Shown in pieces: positions 8,140 to 16,738 of a stretch of 64,000 nt of DNA. The notes under the pieces are model-generated. The model ran no database searches. It was not told the DNA's origin and was given only the letters and a program-made list of their open reading frames with translations. How positions within the stretch are numbered: position 1 is the stretch's first letter; every line of letters begins with the position of its first letter. The translations under genes were made by a program, and so were the position numbers. This DNA is from Acidobacteriota bacterium (GTDB taxonomy: Bacteria; Acidobacteriota; Thermoanaerobaculia; Multivoradales; Multivoraceae): NCBI GenBank assembly GCA_029263415.1, contig JAJCXN010000039.1, positions 1 through 64,000 on the forward strand, given 5' to 3'.

Positions 8140-8582
8140 TAGGTCGTCGCAGTTGGACGTTTGACCCGGTAGCCGTGTTTTGCTTTCGCAGGAACTGTCA
8201 TCGCCTCGAGCCCTCTTTACTCAAACGTTAAGCAGCGTAGGAAACGGTGTGCATGTGCGTCGCGCGCGGCAAGCCAGGAGCCGCAGCGAAGGCGCTGTCC
8301 TCGCTATTGGCACCGCGCTCGCTAGGTGTTGTTGGGCCGTTCTTTGTCTAAGGTTTCTCGGAGCGTAGGCGCGAGTTGCCCGCTTGGCGCGGCGGAAGGG
8401 CGATGTGATTCGTTGTTTTTATAGTTTGTCCGCCTTTTGCAAGAGTTTCGTTGTTGTTGATGAAGAGCGACCGCAAAGCGGCACTGCTCAGTGCAAAGTC
8501 CATCGCCGCAGGTTTAGCGCTTCACCGTGCTCTTGCCGCGAGGTGCGGTAGCAGCCGGACAACAGAAACAAAGGGGGGTGCA
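8140..8582. other. Intergenic region, no gene seen
   Basis: This 443 bp holds no convincing gene. GTTGGGC near 8329 fits the cassette core GTTRRRY, but I could not pair it with a second core. An A/T-richer stretch near 8410-8460 is the likeliest place for the promoter of the next gene. Confidence 0.5.
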
Positions 8583-9023
8583 ATGACTAAGCAGCGCAAA
8601 AAGGCCGCGGTGACCAAGGCCAAGGCAGGCACAAGAGCGTCGAAGACTGCTACGAAAACCAGGATCGCGAAACGGCAGGCGACCGCCAGCACGATTAGGA
8701 CTTCACGAGACACCGAGTCCGAGGCCGCGATCGCGGCGAGAGCCGCCACGTCTCCGGCCAGGTTCAAGAGTAAGGGCGCTCAAGTGGAGATCAGGACCGA
8801 CGAGGAGCGGGTGGAACTCGAGATCGACGGTCAGGTGCACGCGGTTCGATTTCTCGACAACGGTCGGCCGTTCACGAGCGCCTACGTCAATGTGATGGCG
8901 AAGGATGTTCGCGATCTAGCAGAAAAGTTCGTCATCGCGAGGGCTGCGCAAGAGGCCCATTGGGCCGGGCTTGCAAAGACTGTTGGGTCCTCGGAGGAAG
9001 TCAGAGGCAAGAACCCAGGCTAG
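8583..9023 (+). CDS. Small protein with Lys/Ala-rich basic tail
   Basis: From ATG 8583 (preceded by a GGGGGG stretch) the protein has 146 residues. Residues 1-45 are Lys-, Arg-, Ala- and Thr-rich, like histone-H1-type or chaperone-like tails (TKQRKKAAVTKAKAGTRASK). Residues 60-140 form a compact domain with a beta-rich start (VEIRTDEERVELEIDGQVHAVRFLDNG) and an amphipathic helix (AKDVRDLAEKFVIARAAQEAH). No signal peptide is seen. The only co-directional neighbour downstream is the tyrosinase fusion, and bacterial tyrosinases often need a small helper protein, so a partner or copper-caddie role is possible. That is inference from position and the I-D-G-x-x-V pattern. DNA or RNA binding through the tail is the other reading. 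Confidence 0.6.
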   Translation: MTKQRKKAAVTKAKAGTRASKTATKTRIAKRQATASTIRTSRDTESEAAIAARAATSPARFKSKGAQVEIRTDEERVELEIDGQVHAVRFLDNGRPFTSAYVNVMAKDVRDLAEKFVIARAAQEAHWAGLAKTVGSSEEVRGKNPG

Positions 9024-9265
9024 CCACGCCCGGTCGCGGCAAGAACTGACCGCCGCGGGCTCCCGGACTCGGCCTTATCCCTGGTGGACCCATGCCGGAA
9101 CTCGGTAGCTACGCCGGCGTAGTTGGCGCCTAGTTGGCACCGCGATCACAGGCCGGCAGCCACCGAGCGGTCAGCGGCAAACCATGCTGGCCGCGCTCGC
9201 GGTGCCCGCTCAACTAGCGAGTGCCAGCCAGCGCCCGACGGGCATCCGTTTCGGCTTCGCAGAAC

Positions 9266-9385
9266 ACCAAGCCGCATCACGAAGGCGGCACGCAGGCTAT
9301 TCACCAAAGGCGCGTTACCAAGGCGCATTACCAAGGACTGATCACGAACGTCCTAGCACGAACGTCTGATCACCAAGGTCTCATC
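9266..9385 (+). repeat. Nine-unit 11-14 bp degenerate tandem array
   Basis: Nine head-to-tail units each begin ACCAAG, ACGAA or ACGCA. The clearest start at 9303, 9317, 9330, 9344, 9358 and 9372 (for example ACCAAGGACTGATC, ACGAACGTCCTAGC, ACGAACGTCTGATC). Older-looking units start at 9266, 9279 and 9290. The array ends 20 bp before the tyrosinase ATG, so it would occupy its promoter or leader. Confidence 0.75.
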
Positions 9386-9405
9386 GACTTCAAAGGGGGT
9401 TTCTC

Positions 9406-12096
9406 ATGAAGAACATCGCACTCCGCAAGGATCTCACCGACCTCAGCGGCACCGAACGGACGGCCCTAGTCAATGCCTTGCTCAGTCTCAAGACCAGCGG
9501 CAAGTACAACAAGTATTCGGACCAACACGACAGCTACTTTGGCGATGCCCATGGCAACGAGTTCTTTTTCCCTTGGCACCGAAAGTTCCTGCGCAACCTC
9601 GAGGAGGAACTGCAGGCGATCGACCCGAGCCTTGCGTTGCCTTATTGGGACTGGCGGGTGGACCTATCGACCTCTGCACTGCCTTGGACTAACAGCTTCC
9701 TGGGCGGCACTGGCGATCCGGTCAGTGGGCCGTTCTCGCCTTGGGGCATCAGGCGGACGCTCGGCGCGAGTAGCTCCTTGCCCTCCGCCGGTGATGTGAC
9801 AGCGGATCAAGGCGAGACGCCATACTCTGACTTTTGGAGCCCCTCTGAGGGTACGCACGGACCACCGCACGGTTGGGTGGGCGGCAACATGTCCACCGCG
9901 CGCTCGCCTGACGACCCGGTGTTCTTCTTGCATCACTGCTTTGTCGACAAGTGGTGGTCTGACTGGCAGAACGCCAACCCGGCGCTCGACGCCTACCAAG
10001 GGGCGGGGATTCGCTCGCCGACATCGGCCATGCCGCCGTGGTCGACCACACCGAACGATGTGCTCGATTCGGTGGATCTCGACTACATGTACGACACCGA
10101 TCCGCCGCGGGTGGAACTCGCCACCAGTTCGCTCAAGTTCATCGACATTCCTGAGGGCGAAGAGACCGTGCGCGGCATCACCTTTGAGGTAGTGACCAAC
10201 ACGCTGCTCAGCTTCAACGTCACTGCTGGGCCGGGTGCGGCCTTCGGCACGCCATTCGGCACCTCGATCAGCGTTGATCCGGGCAACGGCGCCGTTGCCG
10301 GCGACGCGATCCTGTGGATCTCGTACAAAGGCACCAACAACGGCGACACGGCCGCCGGATCGGTGACGGTCGCGTGTCCGCAGACCGGCGACTCGTGGAC
10401 CCTAGCGATCACCGCCAATACGGTGGCCCGGCCCTCGGTGGGCGTGGCGCTGGTGCTCGACAAGTCGCAGAGCATGGAGACCGACATCGGCGATGGTCGT
10501 TCCCGCAATGAACTGCTGGTGTATGCCGCCAATATCTTTGCCAACGTGATCCAAGAGGCCAACGGTATTGGCATCGCCGCGTTCGATCATGACGCAAACA
10601 AGGTGATGGACATCAAGGATGCGGGACCACCGTTGAGCGGCTCGATCTTTGGCGCCGGCCGGGTGGAGGCGATTGGTCACATCGCCGCGCACCAGCCGAA
10701 TCCTTTGGGCGCGACCTCAATCGGTGACGGGGTGGAGCAGGGCAACGCGCTGATCACCGCAGCAGCATCGAACTACGACGAGATGGCGATGCTGGTGTTC
10801 ACCGACGGCGAGGAGAACCGCGAGAAGTACATCTCGCAGGTGAGCGTCGGCGACAAGGTGTTTGCCATTGGCTTGGGCTCGGCGGCCGATCTGAACTCGG
10901 CTGCACTCACCGAGCTGTGCAATAACTCGGGTGGTGAGATGTATCTCACTGACACCATCGATCCGAACGACGACTACTTCAAGCTTGCAAAATACTACTT
11001 GCAGGTCCTTGCTGGAATCACCAATACCGACATTGTGAAGGACCCGGAAGACTGGATCCTGCCGGGCGACAAGCACAGCATTCCCTTCGAGCTCAACGAG
11101 ACCGATATCAGTCACGATGTGGTGGTGTTGAGTCCAGGGGCGAGCGCCCTACGTTTGACCCTCGAGACGCCGACCGGCGAGATCGTCGATCCCGCCTTTG
11201 CAAGTACGGCAGTGGGGGTGACCTATGTGCCTGGCAACACTTTCAGCTACTACCGAGTGACTCTGCCGGTGGTCGACTCTGCTGGCGTTGCCGCGCAGGA
11301 AGGCACCTGGAAGGCGATCCTGGAAGTGGATCCGAAGCACTTCCTGAAGCACCTTGGCAGCTTGGACAACCATCCCAAGCAAGCGGCCGAGGCGCGCACC
11401 CACGGATTGCGCTACAACCTGAGCGTTTATGCGTTGTCGAACCTGCGTCTCGTGGGCACCATGGGGCAGAACAGCTACGAGCCGGGTGCGACGCTGTCGC
11501 TGCGCTGCTCACTCACCGAATACGGGCAGCCGTTGGCGGGCAGCGCCACAATGAACGCTGAACTCACCTTGCCAGATGGCACCACCGCCACTCAGCCTCT
11601 GGTCAACCAGGGTGGAGGAGTGTTCGAACTGCAGACCGTGGCGAGTCTTGCGGGCGTCTATGAGGCCTACGTCAAGGCCAACGGTAAGACCGCACGCGGC
11701 CGAGAATTCACGCGTGAACGGATCTTCACGGCGGCGGTATGGAAGGGCGGCGACGATCCGGTCCCGACCACGCCCGATCGCGATCCCGGCGGCGACGATC
11801 ACAAGTGTCTGTGTGCCTTGCTGCGGTGTCTGCTCAGCCGTAAGGTGCTCACCGAGCGCTTCGAGGAGCGGCTAGCGTCCGAAGGCATCGAACTCGACGC
11901 CGCCCGTCGGTGCATCGAGAGTTGGTGCCGCTGCGGCCGGAAGCCAAGTAGGCCCGGAGTCATCAAGGGTGGGCGGAGCATGCCGGCAGAGTCGCTGGTC
12001 GAAGGCCATGTCGACGTGCAGCTGGAGCTAGACGACCATCAGGTCGGCGAAGCAGTGGAGGCGATTCTCAAGGTGCTGTCGCTGCGCGGTCGGTGA
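9406..12096 (+). CDS. Tyrosinase fused to a von Willebrand factor A domain
   Basis: Residues 1-230 are a type-3 copper tyrosinase domain. CuA ligands are His41, His49 and His58 (H-x7-H-x8-H) and CuB ligands are His151, His155 and the FFLHH pair at 176-177; PYWDW (79-83) and the conserved RSPDDP loop are present. Residues 235-340 look like an Ig-type sandwich. A VWA domain follows (about 342-540) with an intact MIDAS, D352-x-S354-x-S356, and a later TDGEE. Residues 560-790 look like further beta-sandwich. The end is Cys-rich (CLCALLRCLLS, CIESWCRCGRK) before an acidic tail. There is no signal peptide at MKNIALRKDL. A phenol or catechol oxidase tied to an adhesion or protein-binding module is implied. 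GGGGG ahead of the ATG supports the start. Confidence 0.9.
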   Translation: MKNIALRKDLTDLSGTERTALVNALLSLKTSGKYNKYSDQHDSYFGDAHGNEFFFPWHRKFLRNLEEELQAIDPSLALPYWDWRVDLSTSALPWTNSFLGGTGDPVSGPFSPWGIRRTLGASSSLPSAGDVTADQGETPYSDFWSPSEGTHGPPHGWVGGNMSTARSPDDPVFFLHHCFVDKWWSDWQNANPALDAYQGAGIRSPTSAMPPWSTTPNDVLDSVDLDYMYDTDPPRVELATSSLKFIDIPEGEETVRGITFEVVTNTLLSFNVTAGPGAAFGTPFGTSISVDPGNGAVAGDAILWISYKGTNNGDTAAGSVTVACPQTGDSWTLAITANTVARPSVGVALVLDKSQSMETDIGDGRSRNELLVYAANIFANVIQEANGIGIAAFDHDANKVMDIKDAGPPLSGSIFGAGRVEAIGHIAAHQPNPLGATSIGDGVEQGNALITAAASNYDEMAMLVFTDGEENREKYISQVSVGDKVFAIGLGSAADLNSAALTELCNNSGGEMYLTDTIDPNDDYFKLAKYYLQVLAGITNTDIVKDPEDWILPGDKHSIPFELNETDISHDVVVLSPGASALRLTLETPTGEIVDPAFASTAVGVTYVPGNTFSYYRVTLPVVDSAGVAAQEGTWKAILEVDPKHFLKHLGSLDNHPKQAAEARTHGLRYNLSVYALSNLRLVGTMGQNSYEPGATLSLRCSLTEYGQPLAGSATMNAELTLPDGTTATQPLVNQGGGVFELQTVASLAGVYEAYVKANGKTARGREFTRERIFTAAVWKGGDDPVPTTPDRDPGGDDHKCLCALLRCLLSRKVLTERFEERLASEGIELDAARRCIESWCRCGRKPSRPGVIKGGRSMPAESLVEGHVDVQLELDDHQVGEAVEAILKVLSLRGR

Positions 12097-12478
12097 GCGG
12101 GGCGTTGCAGAGGGAACACCTCGGGGTGAGCTGAGCGCGTGAGCGGTGTTCGTTGTTGCTGAGTGCGGTGCGGTGTTCGCTGAGTCGCCGGTTGGCAACT
12201 GCCTGGGCGGGTCGAAGAGACATCGCACCGTACTTCTCGTGGACCGCCCTAGCCGCCCTTGCCCCTGCTCGTTGGTGGGCGTTTAGGCTTGAGTCTCGGA
12301 GATGGCGGCCAAAGGTGCTGGCAGCTAGGGGTGCCACATATTTTGGGAAGGTGGCTCAACGGTCGCGGACAAAGCCGACCGTCACGAGTGCCAGGAAGAC
12401 GGCGAAGCAGTGTGCGTTGGTACTGTCTACTCCGCAGCTAACAATCAGGCTCTCGCACGCTCAATAAGGAAACTCGAG
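12097..12478. other. Intergenic region with short repeats
   Basis: No gene is supported in these 382 bp. GCGGTGTTCG occurs twice around 12140-12180 within a GT-rich stretch. The end supplies AAGGA for the next gene. Confidence 0.5.
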
Positions 12479-14206
12479 ATGAAACAAGCAGCACCAACAC
12501 CTTCAGAAACGCCGCGACTCCGACTGTGGCCCGGAGTCTTACTCGCTCTATTGCTCGTTGGTGCTCGTTTCGGTTTGCCGCTGGTGAGTTCCGACCTTTC
12601 CATGCCTGCGATGATGGCCTCGCTTGGCTTTGCCGCAGCGATCTTGTTGTGGTGGTTGTTCTTCAGTCGGGCGCGTATTGTTGATCGCGTTCTCGCGCCA
12701 GTGCTCATTGCAGCCTCTGCTCTGGTGGTTCGGCCGTTCCTAGACGAATCGATGGAGACTGCTGGGTACGGCCAGTTGTACTGGGTGTTCTCGCTTCCGC
12801 TCTTGTGTGTAGCGCTGGTTGTGTGGGCGAGTTTCTTCGGTGGCCGCAGTCCTGCTGGGCGACGAATAGCGATGGCGGTTGTGCTCCTGCTCACTGCAGG
12901 GGCTTGGACGGCCGTTCGTTTCGACGGCACCGACGGCGGTTTCGACGCCGACTTGTCGCTGCGCTGGACCAAGACCGCAGAGGATCGCTTAGTAGCGGCT
13001 GGTGACTCAGCTCCAGCAGTGTCTGAGGGCGTCGCATCCATCGACACGGGCGGTGGATGGTCAGCGTTTCGAGGGCCTGAGCGTGATAGCAGAATCTCGA
13101 ATCTGCGAATCGCGACCAACTGGGAAGCTTCGCCGCCGGTTGAAATGTGGCGCAGGTCGATCGGACCTGGCTGGGGCTCCTTCTCGGTGCGTGGCGACTT
13201 GCTCTACACCCAAGAGCAGCGTGGCGACGAAGAAGTGGTGGCAACATACCGCGTCAGCAACGGTGAACCCGTTTGGAAGCATCGTGATCGGGTTCGCTTT
13301 TGGGAGGCGATCGGGGGCGCGGGGCCGCGGGCAACTCCAACCCTCGCCGGCAACATTGCCTATGCACTCGGAGCCACTGGCATCCTCAACGCTCTTGACG
13401 CGGAGAACGGCAGTTTGGTCTGGTCGCGCAACACGGTAGAAGATACGGGCGCGGTGATTCCCGACTGGGGAGTGTCCGGGTCTCCGATGGTCTTGGGCGA
13501 TACCGTCTACGTCGCCGCATCGGGTGCCCTGGCAGCCTACGACGCGGCAACCGGGACGCCGCGTTGGATAGGCGAGCCAACCAGTGGTGAGAGTTACAGT
13601 TCGCCACACCTGTTCAAGACTGAAGAGTCTCAGCAGATCGTGCTGCTCGATAGCGAAGGTGTCAAAGCAGTCGATCCTTCCGACGGTTCACCTTTGTGGA
13701 ACCATTCCTGGCCTGGTGCACCGATCGTTCAACCCGCGTTCACCGACAACGGCGACATCTTGGTCAGTGCGTCAGAGCAAAGCGGACTTAGACGACTCGC
13801 GGTCACGGGCAGTGCGGCCGCGGGCTGGAGTGCGCAGGAGCAGTGGACCTCGATTCGGCTCAAACCGTACTTCAACGATTTTGTTGTGCACGAGGGCTAC
13901 GCCTACGGTTTCGACGGACGGATCCTTGCTGCGATGGATCTGGTGGATGGCAAGCGGGTGTGGAAAGGAGGCCGGTATGGCAATGGTCAGCTGGTTCTGT
14001 TGGCGGATCAGGGTCTTCTCCTAGTGCTGTCTGAAGACGGCGACCTGGCTCTAGTTTCAGCAACGCCCGATGGGTTCGAGGAGCTGAGTTTGGTCCCCGC
14101 GCTCGAAGGCAAGACCTGGAACCATCCGGTGGTTGTGGGCCGAGTGCTCCTGATACGCAACGGTGTGGAAATGGCCGCCTTCAGATTGCCGGAACAAACC
14201 ACCTAA
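12479..14206 (+). CDS. Membrane-anchored PQQ-like beta-propeller protein
   Basis: The 575-residue protein starts at ATG 12479 (AAGGA at 12467-12471). Five hydrophobic helices in residues 15-150 form an N-terminal membrane part. From about residue 190 a GGGWSAFRGPERDSRIS segment opens a quinoprotein-like propeller with repeated blades such as GDLLYTQEQ, NIAYALGATG, DTVYVAAS and a WKGGRYGNGQLVLL blade near the end. In this PQQ-like group the propeller need not bind PQQ and may be a scaffold or a dehydrogenase. The WxxFRGPxRDs motif is characteristic of membrane-anchored propellers. It stands alone between the tyrosinase and the convergent GGDEF gene. Cofactor and substrate are unknown. Confidence 0.8.
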   Translation: MKQAAPTPSETPRLRLWPGVLLALLLVGARFGLPLVSSDLSMPAMMASLGFAAAILLWWLFFSRARIVDRVLAPVLIAASALVVRPFLDESMETAGYGQLYWVFSLPLLCVALVVWASFFGGRSPAGRRIAMAVVLLLTAGAWTAVRFDGTDGGFDADLSLRWTKTAEDRLVAAGDSAPAVSEGVASIDTGGGWSAFRGPERDSRISNLRIATNWEASPPVEMWRRSIGPGWGSFSVRGDLLYTQEQRGDEEVVATYRVSNGEPVWKHRDRVRFWEAIGGAGPRATPTLAGNIAYALGATGILNALDAENGSLVWSRNTVEDTGAVIPDWGVSGSPMVLGDTVYVAASGALAAYDAATGTPRWIGEPTSGESYSSPHLFKTEESQQIVLLDSEGVKAVDPSDGSPLWNHSWPGAPIVQPAFTDNGDILVSASEQSGLRRLAVTGSAAAGWSAQEQWTSIRLKPYFNDFVVHEGYAYGFDGRILAAMDLVDGKRVWKGGRYGNGQLVLLADQGLLLVLSEDGDLALVSATPDGFEELSLVPALEGKTWNHPVVVGRVLLIRNGVEMAAFRLPEQTT

Positions 14207-14339
14207 GTTCTTGGGTCGCCGCTGCTGTTTGCGCCCGCTAGGATTGATCGGAGGGGCATCCGCTCGCTAGTTCTTCTCTGGCTCGAGGTTGCCTGTACCC
14301 AAGACTGCGTCAGGCCGAGGTTGAGGGATGGTACTGGTC

Positions 14340-14360
14340 AAGACCCAAGACCCAAGACCC
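14340..14360. repeat. 7-bp tandem repeat
   Basis: AAGACCC is repeated three times in the spacer between two convergent genes, five bases before the stop of the GGDEF gene. Confidence 0.8.
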
Positions 14361-14365
14361 AGGCC

Positions 14366-15820
14366 TCAGACCTCGAGATCGCTCCACGCTCTTACGCAGT
14401 TGCGCCCTGCATCTTTGGCAGCGTACAGCGCTTGGTCGGCTCGGCTGAGGAGAGTGTCTAGGTCGAAACACTCCGCGCCCGGTTCGCTGCTTGCTACTCC
14501 GAAAGAGGCGGTGAGGTGCAAGGAGCGCCCTGCATGCACCACGGGGCTGTCTGCGATCTTGTGCCGCAAGATCTCGGCGACCGAGGCGGCACCGTCTTCT
14601 TCGGACTCAGGAAGTAGAGCGACGAATTCATCACCACCGTAGCGGGCGAGGGTGTCGCTCGTGCGTACGGCTTGACTGCAGCGTTCTGTAACCTGGACCA
14701 GGATCTGATCTCCGGCGGGGTGCCCATACTGATCATTCGACTTCTTGAAGTAGTCGATGTCAAACAGAACGATCGATACCGAGGTGCCCTTGCGATGAGC
14801 GCGGGCTAGTTCCTTCTTCGCCAAGGCTCGTAGAAAGCGTCCATTGTGGATGCCGGTCAATGGATCGGTAGTGGCCTGGATCCCGAGTTCCTCAGCCGCT
14901 GCAGCGCGCTTGGTGATGTCGCGCCAGACCCCGATACTGCGAACAACCTTGCCACGATGGTCCAGGATGGGTGCCCCCCAGGCCTCAAACGCGAAGTGCC
15001 GCCCGTCCTTGTGAGCCACGGTGAGATCCAAGGTCTTGGTACGCCCCTTGGAGATGGCGAACAGTGCCTTCCTAAGCCGTGAGCGATCATCGGGGTGCAT
15101 GACCTGGAGCACCTTGAGGGGATCTTCAAAGAGCGGTTCGGGAGCCAGTCCGGTGAATTGTTCGTAGGCTGGGTTCACGTACTCAAGGGAAGGCGTCGGG
15201 TTCCATACCCAGATGATGTCCCTACTGTGCTCCGCGAGTTGGCGGAACCGTTCTTCGCTTTCTCTCATCCGCACCTGTGCGCGACGTAGTTGCGTGCGTC
15301 GCCGAGAGGTTGAGCTCGCGATTCCGATAGTGGTTGCGATCAGCACCAGGCTGAGGGCGAGCAACGGCTTGCTGTTGGAGGGCTGAGTGCCTAGCAGCAG
15401 TTGCTCAGCAGTGATGGCAGTGAGTGAATAGGTCACTACCAAGACGTGGTATCTGAATGGCCAAGGTAATGTTGCAGACGTCATGGTGAGGAGGATGGTC
15501 GCCACTGGCAACATAAATGGCGCATCGAGCATGGTCGCTTGCCACACAACCAGTGGCACGAGAATCGCGCCACCGGCCAGCACGATCGGAACAGCGCTCG
15601 CTATGCCAGCTTTGGTTCGGAGAACGAGGACTTCCGTGCCGAGCAGAGCGAGCATCGCGACCTTGAGCAGAACCAGCTCAGTGGAGAACGTTGGCAGTCG
15701 AATCCACTCCTCCAAGGTCAGAATGGAGAGCGCGAAGATCGCGATCACACAGGTAAAGCGGACCTGGACAGCCAACTCTAGGCGGCTCTTACTGCGTTGC
15801 TCTTTAGGGGTTGTGCTCAC
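14366..15820 (-). CDS. Membrane diguanylate cyclase with PAS domain
   Basis: The 484-residue protein has about six hydrophobic segments in residues 20-165, a short coiled stretch (RRRTQLRRAQVRMRESEERF), a PAS domain (about 185-305, RDIIWVWNPTPSLEYVNPAYE) with a PAC end (GVWRDITKRAAAAEELG), and a GGDEF domain (about 320-480). The active-site GGDEF is intact near residues 395-399. The product-inhibition I-site RxxD (RTSD) lies exactly five residues upstream, so it should make c-di-GMP from GTP with feedback control. No EAL domain is present. It is a single gene on the minus strand facing the propeller gene. Confidence 0.93.
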   Translation of the reverse strand: MSTTPKEQRSKSRLELAVQVRFTCVIAIFALSILTLEEWIRLPTFSTELVLLKVAMLALLGTEVLVLRTKAGIASAVPIVLAGGAILVPLVVWQATMLDAPFMLPVATILLTMTSATLPWPFRYHVLVVTYSLTAITAEQLLLGTQPSNSKPLLALSLVLIATTIGIASSTSRRRTQLRRAQVRMRESEERFRQLAEHSRDIIWVWNPTPSLEYVNPAYEQFTGLAPEPLFEDPLKVLQVMHPDDRSRLRKALFAISKGRTKTLDLTVAHKDGRHFAFEAWGAPILDHRGKVVRSIGVWRDITKRAAAAEELGIQATTDPLTGIHNGRFLRALAKKELARAHRKGTSVSIVLFDIDYFKKSNDQYGHPAGDQILVQVTERCSQAVRTSDTLARYGGDEFVALLPESEEDGAASVAEILRHKIADSPVVHAGRSLHLTASFGVASSEPGAECFDLDTLLSRADQALYAAKDAGRNCVRAWSDLEV

Positions 15821-16120
15821 GATGGAATCTTAACGCTCGCTGTCTCACCGATGGCTTCTGATAAGGCCACTCAGGCCGCAATTTTGAGCGGTGATCGACG
15901 GATCCGAAACGCGGTGGTTGAGCGCATGGTTGACGCGCAGGCCAACCAATCCTTCGGTGCGGAACTTACCCCGCGACAAGGTCACGCCGGTATGACTGTC
16001 GACTTCGAGACGAACTGTGCTGGCAATCGCCTTTTTGCACCAACCGTGCAACCTGCGTGTGAGGTCTTCGTATATCGGGCAGATATGTCAATATGCATCT
16101 GAGAGATATAGGAGGGCGCC
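15821..16120. promoter_or_regulatory. Intergenic region with candidate PadR operator
   Basis: No gene is seen. Just ahead of the PadR gene, 16081-16100 has AGAT at its left end and ATCT at its right end around a TA-rich centre with two ATATG copies, an imperfect dyad. The PadR protein often represses its own operon through such dyads. GGAGG at 16111-16115 is the ribosome site. Confidence 0.35.
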
Positions 16121-16738
16121 ATGGCGAAGCAGAGCAGTCGGACCGAGCACGCAATACTGGGGTTTCTCAGCTGGCGTCCGATGTCTGGATACGACATCAA
16201 GCAGGCAGTTTCTGAGAGTGTGGGCAACTTCTGGAGCGAAAGCTTCGGCCAGATCTACCCGGCGCTTCACCGGATGGAAGACAGCGGTTGGATCGAACGC
16301 GTGTCAGGCGACCTTGATGACGCGGGCGGTCGTCCCAAGCAGAGCTATGGCCTGACCAGGCGTGGTCGGGAGGTGTTGGCTGAGTGGTTGTCCGAACCGC
16401 CGGTGCCCCGCAAGGATCGCAACGAACTTCTGCTCAAGGTGTTCTTTGGCACCCAGGGAGATCTCGGGGCGATCATCGGGCATGTCGGCGAACGCATGGC
16501 CAACGTGCAGCAAGACCTCAAGCGCTATGCGTCGATCCGCGAGGGCCTAGAGGGCGACAAGGCCGAGCACGCTGACGCCGCCCTCTGGCGCTTGACGGTT
16601 CGCTATGGCGAGCTCGAACGGAAAGCTCAACTGGCGTGGTGCCGAGAGGCGCTCAAGATCTTAAGAACTCAGCAAGACGATTCATCTCAAAGCGGGTCCG
16701 TCCAACAACTTGGTGTCAACAAGGAGAGCCAGTCATGA
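16121..16738 (+). CDS. PadR-family transcriptional regulator
   Basis: This 205-residue protein has the N-terminal winged helix of PadR regulators (EHAILGFLSWRPMSGYDIKQAV, then FGQIYPALHRMEDSGWI and the wing RPKQSYGLTRRGREVL) and the C-terminal Vir/AphA-like helical dimer domain (from about residue 95). GGAGG sits six bases before the ATG. The stop overlaps the start of the next gene (ATGA), so the two are translationally coupled and the regulator probably controls the membrane protein and perhaps itself. The ligand is unknown. Confidence 0.93.
   Translation: MAKQSSRTEHAILGFLSWRPMSGYDIKQAVSESVGNFWSESFGQIYPALHRMEDSGWIERVSGDLDDAGGRPKQSYGLTRRGREVLAEWLSEPPVPRKDRNELLLKVFFGTQGDLGAIIGHVGERMANVQQDLKRYASIREGLEGDKAEHADAALWRLTVRYGELERKAQLAWCREALKILRTQQDDSSQSGSVQQLGVNKESQS

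Noticed and set aside
8310-8340. Third attC-like site after the HAB-mutase-like gene
   Set aside because: A GTTGGGC core is present but no matching R'' core or dyad could be paired with it.
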